In this document: positions 1 to 8,241 of the stretch, piece after piece
How positions within the stretch are numbered: position 1 is the first letter of the stretch
How the letters are laid out: the number at the start of each line of letters is the position of its first letter
Source of the DNA: Zobellia amurskyensis
GTDB taxonomy: Bacteria; Bacteroidota; Bacteroidia; Flavobacteriales; Flavobacteriaceae
Assembly: GCF_009725985.1 (NCBI RefSeq)
Contig: NZ_RCNR01000035.1
Span: 1 to 48,140 of the forward strand
DNA length: 48,140 nucleotides
Direction of reading: 5' to 3'
Program-made: the position numbers and the translations under genes
The notes under the pieces: generated by a model
Database searches by the model: none
What the model was told of the DNA's origin: nothing
The model's input: the letters and a program-made list of their open reading frames with translations, nothing else

Positions 1-74
1 ATAAATATTTAGAGCGTAAGCGTAACGAAAAGAAGATTTGAACGTCATAAGAGTATGTTAAATTATTGTAAAAC

Positions 75-108
75 TTTGGAAACTTTTAATGTTTTTAAAG
101 TTTCCAAA
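75..108. promoter_or_regulatory. Perfect inverted repeat, probable TetR operator
   Basis: Two 12-base arms, TTTGGAAACTTT (75-86) and AAAGTTTCCAAA (97-108), are exact reverse complements separated by 10 bases. The repeat lies immediately upstream of the -7 box at 111-118 and of the TetR start at 128. TetR proteins usually bind such palindromes and repress their own operon, so autoregulation of the efflux operon is a natural inference. It could also act as an RNA hairpin if transcription starts further upstream. Confidence 0.75.
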
Positions 109-110
109 CC

Positions 111-118
111 TATCTTTG
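111..118 (+). promoter_or_regulatory. Bacteroidota -7 box of the TetR-RND operon
   Basis: TATCTTTG matches the Bacteroidota primary-sigma consensus TAnnTTTG exactly and lies 9 bases before the ATG at 128. I see no convincing -33 TTG at standard spacing; that region is taken up by the inverted repeat. The predicted transcription start falls just upstream of the ATG, giving a very short leader, and this argues against the in-frame ATG at 89. Confidence 0.6.
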
Positions 119-127
119 CACCCATCT

Positions 128-733
128 ATGAAAGAAAAAATTTTAGATAAAGCAACGGATATGTTTTTGAACCTAGGGTTCAAGAGTGTTACAATGGACG
201 ATCTTGCCCAAGAGATGGGCATCTCAAAAAAAACTATATATACACATTACGCCAACAAAACGGCATTGGTACAGGAATGTACCGCCCATCTTTTCAGTGC
301 CATATCAGCAGGTATAAACCAAATCTGTTCCCTAAATAAAAACCCAATTGAAGAACTTTATGACATTAAAAAATTTGTGATGGTCAACTTAAAAGATGAA
401 AAATCATCTCCACAGTATCAATTGCAAAAATACTATCCAAAAATTCACGCTACCCTTAGGGATAAGCAATTTGAGGTAATGCAAGATTGTGTGTTGGATA
501 ATATAAATAGGGGTATTGAAAAAGATATTTATAGAGAAGGCCTAAATGTAGAGTTTATTTCAAGAATTTATTTTTCCGGAATAACAAGCATTAAAGACCA
601 TCGTCTTTTTCCAATGGAAAAATTCCCCATGCAAGATTTAATGGACAATTATCTAGAGTACCACATACGGGGCATTGTTACCCCAAAAGGAAGAAAAGTG
701 TTAAATGAAATTATCAATTCAAACCAAGAATAA
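128..733 (+). CDS. TetR/AcrR family transcriptional regulator
   Basis: This is a one-component repressor, probably controlling the efflux operon that follows. The N-terminal helix-turn-helix is clear (MDDLAQEMGISKKTIYTHYANKTAL, roughly residues 24-48, split here as MDDLAQEMGISKK and TIYTHYANKTAL), and the rest is an all-helical ligand domain typical of the family, about 200 residues in total. I chose the ATG at 128 rather than the in-frame ATG at 89 because the latter lies inside the inverted repeat and upstream of the -7 box. The next gene starts on the base after the stop codon, so the two are co-transcribed. The inducing ligand cannot be read from the sequence. Confidence 0.9.
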   Translation: MKEKILDKATDMFLNLGFKSVTMDDLAQEMGISKKTIYTHYANKTALVQECTAHLFSAISAGINQICSLNKNPIEELYDIKKFVMVNLKDEKSSPQYQLQKYYPKIHATLRDKQFEVMQDCVLDNINRGIEKDIYREGLNVEFISRIYFSGITSIKDHRLFPMEKFPMQDLMDNYLEYHIRGIVTPKGRKVLNEIINSNQE

Positions 734-2098
734 ATGAGAAATATATATTTGACTTCACTAGCACTGCTAACGGCCGTGCTCGGAATTTCTCAAGACCCGC
801 CCGAAAAAACCTATAGCTTCACATTAGAAGAAGCTATTGAATTTGCTTTAGAAAACAACTATAGCGCTATTAATGCGGGACGAGATGTTTTAGATGCTCG
901 AAAGCAAAAATGGGAAACCATTGCAGATGGTCTACCTCAAATAAACGGTTCGGTAAGCTATCAAAATCAGTTAAAACAGCCGGTTTCTTTGATTCCCGCA
1001 GAATTTGCTGGCGGAACACCGGGAGAATTTGTTCCCATAGTATTTGGGCAAGCCCATCAAGCATCCGCTACTGCAACCCTAACCCAGAAAATTTTTGACG
1101 GTTCTTATATTGTTGGTGTACAGGCTACAAAATCATTCCTAAGCTACAGTGCCAATAACGAAGAGAAAACCGATCAGGAGGTCAGAAAATCTGTTGTAGA
1201 AGCTTATGGAAACGTTCTATTGGCCAAGGAGAGTGTCGCTATTCTAGAAAAGAATAAAGCCAATCTAGCCAAAAATCTTTTTGAAACGAACAAGCTATAT
1301 GAAAACGGTTTGGGTGATGAGGAGAGCGTAGAGCAATTGCAGATTACCCTGTCTTCCATAGAAAGTCAATTAAAAAATACCATCCGACTAGAAAACATTA
1401 CACGTCAAATGCTGAATCTTGTTATGGGTATTGCTATTGACGCCCCCACCAAACTAGAGGAAGACCTAGACAATCTGGCCGAGTCTCAGATTGATTTCAC
1501 CCTGATGGAAACAGACTTTAATATGGCAAATAATGTGGACTATAAATTAGCCATAAACTTAACAGAGCAAAGGTTCTTTGAATGGAAACTGGCAAGAAGC
1601 CGAGCTTTACCAACGCTTAGCACTTTTATAAACTATGGCTCTACCGCTTATTCGGACAGTTTTACTTTCTTTAAAAGTGAACAAGATTGGTTTGACTCAT
1701 CTGTTTTGGGTCTTGACCTCAGTATTCCATTGTTCAGTTCAGGTAAACGTAGTGCAAGTACGGCACGGGCCAAAATTGCCATGGAAAAAGCAAAAACACA
1801 GTTATCCGAAGCAGAAGAACAAATACAACTTCAGCTTGAAAGAGCTAAAAGCGATTATATACTTTCTATTGAAGAGTACGAAACAGCAAAGCAGAATTTA
1901 GGTTTGGCCGAACGTATTGAGAACAAAAACCAGATTAAATACTCCGAGGGTATTGCCAGTAGTTTTGACCTTCGCCAGGCACAAACACAACTTTACGATG
2001 CACAACAAGGCTATTTGCAATCTATGGTGGAAGTCATCAACAAAAAAACCGAATTAGAGGTTATTATAAACGAACCCATATCTAATCTTAAGCAATAA
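734..2098 (+). CDS. TolC family outer membrane efflux protein
   Basis: This is the outer-membrane channel of a tripartite pump. A signal peptide (about residues 1-20) is followed by two similar alpha-helical hairpin halves with long coiled-coil helices (for example SKRSASTARAKIAMEKAKTQ-like heptads near the C-terminal half). The length of 454 residues is normal for the family. It starts directly after the TetR stop codon and is followed after 27 bases by the adaptor gene, the usual order regulator, channel, adaptor, pump in Flavobacteriia. Export substrate is unknown; this clade exports drugs, detergents or small metabolites. Confidence 0.92.
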   Translation: MRNIYLTSLALLTAVLGISQDPPEKTYSFTLEEAIEFALENNYSAINAGRDVLDARKQKWETIADGLPQINGSVSYQNQLKQPVSLIPAEFAGGTPGEFVPIVFGQAHQASATATLTQKIFDGSYIVGVQATKSFLSYSANNEEKTDQEVRKSVVEAYGNVLLAKESVAILEKNKANLAKNLFETNKLYENGLGDEESVEQLQITLSSIESQLKNTIRLENITRQMLNLVMGIAIDAPTKLEEDLDNLAESQIDFTLMETDFNMANNVDYKLAINLTEQRFFEWKLARSRALPTLSTFINYGSTAYSDSFTFFKSEQDWFDSSVLGLDLSIPLFSSGKRSASTARAKIAMEKAKTQLSEAEEQIQLQLERAKSDYILSIEEYETAKQNLGLAERIENKNQIKYSEGIASSFDLRQAQTQLYDAQQGYLQSMVEVINKKTELEVIINEPISNLKQ

Positions 2099-2125
2099 GA
2101 TAAATAACATAACAAACTTTTTACG

Positions 2126-3310
2126 ATGAAAAAAATACTATACTTAGCAACTACCGCTCTACTTTTTTCCGCTTGTGGCGAGAAGGAAGCGTCTGTTAGC
2201 GATATCATTTCACAGGGTAATATAGAAAGTATACGAGCCAAGAAAACCGAACTTTCAGAAAAACAAAAGTCTCTGGAATTAGAGTTGCAGAAGCTTGATT
2301 CCGTCATTGCCACGATGAACCGCGATGAAAAATTGCCATTGGTAACCACCGTAACGGCAAAGGCCGAAAAATTTGACCATTTTTTAGAACTCCAAGGTAA
2401 CGTTAAGACCAAACAAAACGTTCTTGTATACCCAGAAATGGCGGGTACTTTACAACGTGTGTATGTAAAAGAAGGACAAAGAGTAACCTCTGGTCAGATT
2501 TTAGCAACCATAGATGATGGCGGCATGAGCAGTCAATTGTCTCAATTTAAAACACAGGCAGAACTTGCTAAAACCACTTTTGAGCGCAGAAAACGCCTAT
2601 GGGAGCAAAAAATAGGTTCTGAATTAGAGTATTTATCGGCAAAAACCAATTACGAAGCAGCTGAAGACGCCGTAAAACAAGCGCAGAGTCAATTAGGTAA
2701 GTCGTCCATAAGAGCTCCGTTCTCAGGTATTATAGACAATGTAATAAAAGACCAAGGCACCGTAGTTTCACCAGGACCTGGATCGGAAGTATTCCGTATC
2801 GTAAACCTGTCGGATATGTATATTGAAGTAGATGTTCCTGAAACGTATTTAGCGGGTATTCAAGTAGGCAAAGAGGCTAAAGTATATTTTCCTGTCTTAG
2901 GAGATACTGTGATGACCAAAGTTAGACAGACCGGTAACTTCATCAACCCTAGCAATAGAGCTTTTACCGTAGAAATTGCCGTTCCCAATAAGAAAGGGAA
3001 TATTAAGCCAAACCTTACGGCTAAGGTTAATATTAATGATTATTCCAGCGAAGAGGCTATTGTTATTCCCCAAAGTATTATATCAGAAAATGCCGAAGGA
3101 GATCAGTATGTATACATTGCGGAACCTACAGATGGCGAGAATGAAGCTATCCTGAAGAAGAGTATAATTAAAACCGGAAAAACACAGGGGAGCCATATTG
3201 AAGTCCTATCCGGTATAAACGATGGGGACCATATTATAGAGGAAGGTGCCAGAAGTGTGAAAGATGGACAGAAGGTTAAAATTCTAAATAACCAGACCGA
3301 TGAGCAGTAA
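2126..3310 (+). CDS. RND efflux periplasmic adaptor subunit (membrane fusion protein)
   Basis: This lipoprotein bridges the pump and the TolC-like channel in the periplasm. The signal peptide ends in a lipobox (LLFSAC, lipidated Cys17). A coiled-coil stretch at about residues 30-65 comes first, then a biotinyl-lipoyl-like half (VYPEMAGTLQRVYVKEGQRV), the helical hairpin, the second lipoyl half (SIRAPFSGIIDNVIKDQGT) and the beta-barrel domain. The length of 394 residues is usual. Its last 11 bases overlap the start of the pump gene, which implies translational coupling and equal dosage. Confidence 0.93.
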   Translation: MKKILYLATTALLFSACGEKEASVSDIISQGNIESIRAKKTELSEKQKSLELELQKLDSVIATMNRDEKLPLVTTVTAKAEKFDHFLELQGNVKTKQNVLVYPEMAGTLQRVYVKEGQRVTSGQILATIDDGGMSSQLSQFKTQAELAKTTFERRKRLWEQKIGSELEYLSAKTNYEAAEDAVKQAQSQLGKSSIRAPFSGIIDNVIKDQGTVVSPGPGSEVFRIVNLSDMYIEVDVPETYLAGIQVGKEAKVYFPVLGDTVMTKVRQTGNFINPSNRAFTVEIAVPNKKGNIKPNLTAKVNINDYSSEEAIVIPQSIISENAEGDQYVYIAEPTDGENEAILKKSIIKTGKTQGSHIEVLSGINDGDHIIEEGARSVKDGQKVKILNNQTDEQ

Positions 3311-6300
3311 ACAGCAAAAAAACGCTAATAAAGAGTTTAGCCTATCTTCTTGGGCCATAGACAACCCTTCGGTCATTTATGTAATGATTGCCATATTCCT
3401 ATGGTTGGGGCTAAAGTCATACTTTGCTATGCCTCGGGAAGATTTTCCTGAAATTGTAGAGACCAAGATTTACATTAGTACAATTTATCCGGGAAACACC
3501 GCAGAGGATGTAGAACGATTGATAACGGACCCTCTAGAAGACCGTCTAAAAAACGTGAGCAACGTAGTTGAGGTTACCTCAACTTCTCAAGAGGACTATT
3601 CTATTATTACCGTAGAGTTTGACGAAGAACTTTCCGTAGAACAGGCCAAACAAAAGATAAAGGATGAAGTAGATGGCGAAAAGGCTAGTGAAGATTGGCC
3701 CACGTTCAATAACGCAAAAGTTGAACCCAACGTCTTTGATCTGAATCTGTCTGAATCGTTCCCGATCATGAACGTAAATTTTACGGGGGATTATCCCGTA
3801 GAAAAGCTGAAAGAGTTTGCCGAATATTTACAGGATGAGATTGAAGACCTCCCTGAAGTTAAGGAGGTAAATATTCGTGGGGCACAGGAAAAAGAGGTGG
3901 AAGTTGCCGTAGACGTCTACAAAATGATGGCTTCTAAAGTAAGCTTTCAAGATGTTATCAATGCTATAAGCAATGGAAACTCTACCATGTCCGCAGGCAA
4001 TATTTTATCCGGTGGCCAACGGCGTACTATCCGTATTTTGGGCGAGGTCAAAGACCCAAAAGAACTGAATGATTTTGTGGTAAAATCAGAAAACGGAGCA
4101 GTCTATTTAAAGGATATTGCCGAGGTGACTTTTTCCGAAGAAGAAAAGACAACCTACGCCCGTGAATTTGGAACAAGCGTGGTCATGCTAGATATCAAAA
4201 AACGTTCGGGTAAGAACATGATCGAAGCGACTACAAAAGTCAGGGAAATTGTAAAAAAGGAGCAAGAAAACTATTTCCCCGCAGATTTGAACATTACCAT
4301 TGCCAATGATTCATCCGGCAGAACACTGAACCAAGTAGATGACCTTGTAAACAATATTATTTTTGGAATCATCTTGGTGGTTGCGGTTCTCATGTTCTTT
4401 TTAGGGTTTAGAAACGCTCTTTTTGTCGGCTTTGCCATACCTATGTCTATGTTCATGTCATTTATGATATTGAATAACTTGGGCTACACCTTGAACACAA
4501 TGATTTTGTTCGGTATGATTATGGGGCTTGGTATGATGGTAGACAACGGTATTGTTGTTGTTGAGAACGTTTACCGTTTAATGAGTGAAGGTATGTCCCG
4601 CACCGAAGCCGCTAAAAAAGGTATTGGAGAAATTGCGTTTCCTATTATTATTTCAACACTGACTACGGTGGCCGCCTTTGTACCACTAGGTCTTTGGCCG
4701 GGTATCTTTGGGCAGTTCATGATTTATTTCCCAATTACCCTATCCGTAGTTCTGGGGTCATCCTTGTTCGTAGCTATTTTCATGAACTCCATGTTAGTTT
4801 CTCAATTCATGGAAATTGGAGAAAAAGAACTGACCGTAAAGCAGCTGATTCGCATCAGTGCCATTTTATGTGGTTTTGGGGTTTTCATTTTAATTTTTGG
4901 AGGAGCTATGAGCGGCTTAGGATCAGTAATGATTGTAACCGCAATAATGTTCTGGATATATAAATATGCCCTTAAAAAGTGGGCCATCAGCTTTCAGAAC
5001 GGAGCTATGGTACGTTTTGAGAACTGGTATGAAAGACGAATTGCACATGCCCTAAGAGGCAAGAACGTGTATTGGTATTTTGGAATTACCTTTTTATTGT
5101 TAATTGGTGTTTTCATGGCATTTGGTGCATCTTTAGGAAGTGGACGGACCAAAGTGGAGTTCTTCCCTGACAATAAGCCAAATGAGATCTATGCCTACAT
5201 AGAATACCCTCAGGGAACAGCTATTGAAAAAACCAATAGGCTTACCAAGGAAATTGAAGAAAGAGTATTTGCCGTTGCCAATCAAGATAAATACACCAAT
5301 GGTGATTTTAATTATTTGGTAGAATCTGCGGTGTCTCAAGTTGGTGAGGGAGCAGGAAACCCTCAGACCGACGGTGGTTCCGCTGCGGAAATGCCACACC
5401 GTGGAAAGGTAACCGTATCTATGCGCGAGTATAAGTATAGAGAAGGGCGTGATACGGAAAAACTGCGTGGAGAAATACAGGAGGCTCTTACTGGAATTTA
5501 CCCCGGTGTTGCCATTTCCGTAGAAAAAGAAGCCAATGGACCGCCAGCTGGCTACCCCATCAATATAGAATTAGAAGGTAAAGATTACACCGAATTGATT
5601 AGTACAGCCGAGGATGTTAGAAACTTTATCAACACCAAAAATATAGCCGGTATTGAAGAATTAAAAATCGACGTAAACAAGAGCAAACCTTCTATGCAGG
5701 TGGTTGTTGACCGCGAAAAAGCAGGTGAGCTAGGTGTCTCCGTAGGTCAAGTAGGGCTACAGTTAAGGCGTTCGCTTTTTGGTGAAAAAGCAGGAGTATA
5801 TAAGCTTGATGGTGATGATTATGACATTAACGTTCGGTTTAACGAAGACATTAGATATAACAAAAATGCCTTGTTCAACCAGAATATTATTTTCAGAGAT
5901 CCAGCAAACGGGCAGATTAAAGAAATACCTGTTTCGGCAGTAGCCAAACAACAAAATTCTTCCGGTTTCAGTGCTATAAAGCACAAGGATAAAAAGAGAG
6001 TGGTTACTGTATACTCTCAATTAAAACCTGGATTCAGTGATGCGGGAGCTATTGTAGCGGAAATCCAGAAAGAAATGGAAAGTTTTAAAGAGCTTCCTGC
6101 AGATGTAAAAATAGATTTCACCGGTCAAATTGAAGAGCAGAACAAGCAAATGCAATTTTTGGTAGGTGCCTTTTTCTCTGGACTAGGATTAATCATGCTC
6201 ATTTTAATTTTCCAATTTGGAGGCATCTCCAAACCATTAATTATTATGATTGCCATTTTCCTGAGCTTCATAGGCGTTTTTGGCGGATTGATGATAACCG

Positions 6301-6806
6301 GATGGTCTTTTGTTATTATGATGACCATGATGGGTATTATTTCCCTTGCAGGTATTGTTGTGAATAACGGGGTAGTACTGTTAGATTATACGCAGATACT
6401 TATAGACCGTAAGAAAGTGACTTTAGGACTAAATGATAAAGACCTCATTTCTTTGGAAGAAGTAACAGAAATCATTACTAAAGGAGGTAAAGCTAGGTTG
6501 CGCCCTGTAATCCTTACGGCGATTACTACCGTTCTAGGACTTATTCCTTTGGCAATTGGCCTGAACATTGATTTCTTTTCATTGTTCTCTGAGTTTGATG
6601 CAAAAATCTACATGGGAGGTGACAACGTAGTCTTTTGGGGACCATTGGCATGGACAGTTATCTTTGGATTGATAGTTGCAACTTTCTTAACCTTGATTAT
6701 TGTTCCGGTATTATTCAATATTATCTATAGAATAAAGATTGCCGTTTGGGGAAGAAAAAAGGAACGTCCAATACAAACCGAAAACAATTTGGAAGCATCG
6801 GTTTAA
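3300..6806 (+). CDS. RND efflux transporter permease (AcrB/HAE family)
   Basis: This is the proton-driven inner-membrane pump of the operon. At 1168 residues it has the two-fold repeat of the family: TM1 (about 25-45), a large periplasmic porter domain, TM2-6 (about 350-500), then a second set from about 610 onwards. The TM4 proton-relay region reads GMMVDNGIVVVEN, with Asp415 followed by Asn where AcrB has a second Asp; this DN form keeps one acidic relay residue. The C-terminal part (GIISLAGIVVNNGVVLLDY) is the TM10 counterpart. It overlaps the adaptor gene by 11 bases, and a bidirectional terminator follows. Confidence 0.94.
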   Translation: MSSKQQKNANKEFSLSSWAIDNPSVIYVMIAIFLWLGLKSYFAMPREDFPEIVETKIYISTIYPGNTAEDVERLITDPLEDRLKNVSNVVEVTSTSQEDYSIITVEFDEELSVEQAKQKIKDEVDGEKASEDWPTFNNAKVEPNVFDLNLSESFPIMNVNFTGDYPVEKLKEFAEYLQDEIEDLPEVKEVNIRGAQEKEVEVAVDVYKMMASKVSFQDVINAISNGNSTMSAGNILSGGQRRTIRILGEVKDPKELNDFVVKSENGAVYLKDIAEVTFSEEEKTTYAREFGTSVVMLDIKKRSGKNMIEATTKVREIVKKEQENYFPADLNITIANDSSGRTLNQVDDLVNNIIFGIILVVAVLMFFLGFRNALFVGFAIPMSMFMSFMILNNLGYTLNTMILFGMIMGLGMMVDNGIVVVENVYRLMSEGMSRTEAAKKGIGEIAFPIIISTLTTVAAFVPLGLWPGIFGQFMIYFPITLSVVLGSSLFVAIFMNSMLVSQFMEIGEKELTVKQLIRISAILCGFGVFILIFGGAMSGLGSVMIVTAIMFWIYKYALKKWAISFQNGAMVRFENWYERRIAHALRGKNVYWYFGITFLLLIGVFMAFGASLGSGRTKVEFFPDNKPNEIYAYIEYPQGTAIEKTNRLTKEIEERVFAVANQDKYTNGDFNYLVESAVSQVGEGAGNPQTDGGSAAEMPHRGKVTVSMREYKYREGRDTEKLRGEIQEALTGIYPGVAISVEKEANGPPAGYPINIELEGKDYTELISTAEDVRNFINTKNIAGIEELKIDVNKSKPSMQVVVDREKAGELGVSVGQVGLQLRRSLFGEKAGVYKLDGDDYDINVRFNEDIRYNKNALFNQNIIFRDPANGQIKEIPVSAVAKQQNSSGFSAIKHKDKKRVVTVYSQLKPGFSDAGAIVAEIQKEMESFKELPADVKIDFTGQIEEQNKQMQFLVGAFFSGLGLIMLILIFQFGGISKPLIIMIAIFLSFIGVFGGLMITGWSFVIMMTMMGIISLAGIVVNNGVVLLDYTQILIDRKKVTLGLNDKDLISLEEVTEIITKGGKARLRPVILTAITTVLGLIPLAIGLNIDFFSLFSEFDAKIYMGGDNVVFWGPLAWTVIFGLIVATFLTLIIVPVLFNIIYRIKIAVWGRKKERPIQTENNLEASV

Positions 6807-6827
6807 ATGCTAATCTTCATTACATAA

Positions 6828-6853
6828 AAAAACCCGCCAATTGGCGGGTTTTT
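6828..6853. terminator. Bidirectional terminator between RND operon and susD-like gene
   Basis: A perfect palindrome with 13-base arms (AAAACCCGCCAA-type left arm, TTGGCGGGTTTT-type right arm) carries an A run on one side and a T run on the other, so it can terminate transcripts from both convergent genes. The centre AATT would form the loop. Confidence 0.85.
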
Positions 6854-6877
6854 GATTTTGTATATTAAACCATAAGA

Positions 6878-8221
6878 TTATTTGTTTTCATTGGCCGGTA
6901 CTGGAAGAGCGGCAGGAACGTTGTCCGTAGCCCTATCGTTTGGCAATTCTGCCAATTTACCAAACCTTCTCATATCAATCCATCTATGCCCTTCACCAAA
7001 CAATGAATACCTCCTATTGTACAGCAACTCATCTTCTAAAGCTGTGGCCGTAGTAGCTCCGGCATATGCAGGTAAACCAGCAGCAGTTCTTAGAACATCA
7101 AGAGCGGCAACCGCCTCGGTAGGGTTAGTTGCCATGTTCGCTTCTGCGTACAACAAAATAAGTTCTTCATTTCTTATGATTGGAACATCATCAGTAAGAC
7201 TTGCGTAAATAGCTACATCATGAGTTCCTATTAGTCCAGAAGCATCTCTATTTTCAAGTCTTTCAACAGCTTTGCCTACTCTACCATCTCCGTCTTCAGC
7301 ATCGGTAATAAAACTACCGTGAGCTACTCTAACATTCGCTTCTTGGTTAAGTGCTATAAAAAGTGGGTTTGAAAGATCCGCCCCGCTCAAACTAAAGTTA
7401 TGATAAACACCGTTTCTTAAGTCTCCGTTCAAATCAAAAAACGAATCTTCGAGTGCAGCCAACACTGCTGGGTAATTACCACGGTAAGCCTCAACTCTTG
7501 CCAACAACGCTCTGTTGAACTCAAGCAAATCTGCTGGCGTCAAAGGCAATTGGTCACCTGAGGTTGCATCACTTTTCCTTAAGTCATCATAACCTGGTGT
7601 CATATTAAACGGAAGCTCATCTCCACCGGAATTTAAATCGGTTGCCGCAGAATTAAGCAAATCAGCTATGGCATCTAGTGCCCCTGTTCTATCTACGAAA
7701 GCTCCTAAACTTTCAGAATCGGAAACATCAATACGAATACCATTATCATGTTGATTGTTGCTTAACATTAATAATTCATGAGCCTTAAGAGTACTGATAG
7801 TTCCTCTTGTTGCCGATATTTCAGCATCGGAGAGGTCCGAAGTGGTGTTATCCAACCCTTCTAGGATGAGGTTTGCATCTTTTATTGCTGCATACCTGGC
7901 CCCCCATGGTGTTGTCACATAAAAAGTATTGTTATTTAAGTTTCCTACTACAACATCACCTTCATATCTTGGGTCCGAAGAAGTAAAGTAATAGTACTCT
8001 CTACCCACAATACTTAATACATCTGTATTTGTAGAAAGACCTACACGCATGTCGGACAGAACACCGGAAAGCGCCTGTGGCAACTCCCCTCTAGATAGGT
8101 CGTCAGATATTGACGACGTACTCGCACCATTCAAACTCTCGCCACCATCTAGTTCACATGCCGTTACTAGAAAAATAGCCGCTATAATGGTTACTATTTT
8201 TAGTTGTTTTATTATTTTCAT
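6878..8221 (-). CDS. SusD/RagB family nutrient-binding outer membrane lipoprotein
   Basis: This is a surface lipoprotein that forms the lid of the SusC-type transporter encoded just upstream. The lipobox is LVTAC (Cys22), followed by a short acidic stretch (ELDGGE) that resembles a surface-export signal. The C-terminal signature of the family is visible: ILLYAEANMATNPTEAVAALDVLRTAAGLP and then RRYSLFGEGHRWIDMRRFG (written here across a break at RRYSLFGEGHR / WIDMRRFG). At 447 residues it is shorter than many SusD proteins (about 500-600). It follows the susC-like gene by 20 bases, so they form one operon. The ligand is unknown. Confidence 0.93.
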   Translation of the reverse strand: MKIIKQLKIVTIIAAIFLVTACELDGGESLNGASTSSISDDLSRGELPQALSGVLSDMRVGLSTNTDVLSIVGREYYYFTSSDPRYEGDVVVGNLNNNTFYVTTPWGARYAAIKDANLILEGLDNTTSDLSDAEISATRGTISTLKAHELLMLSNNQHDNGIRIDVSDSESLGAFVDRTGALDAIADLLNSAATDLNSGGDELPFNMTPGYDDLRKSDATSGDQLPLTPADLLEFNRALLARVEAYRGNYPAVLAALEDSFFDLNGDLRNGVYHNFSLSGADLSNPLFIALNQEANVRVAHGSFITDAEDGDGRVGKAVERLENRDASGLIGTHDVAIYASLTDDVPIIRNEELILLYAEANMATNPTEAVAALDVLRTAAGLPAYAGATTATALEDELLYNRRYSLFGEGHRWIDMRRFGKLAELPNDRATDNVPAALPVPANENK

Positions 8222-8241
8222 TTTGCTAATTTTTTTTAAAA

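Noticed and set aside
89-127. Upstream ATG extending the TetR gene by 13 codons
   Set aside because: It lies inside the operator-like palindrome and before the -7 box, and the extra residues do not resemble the family N-terminus.
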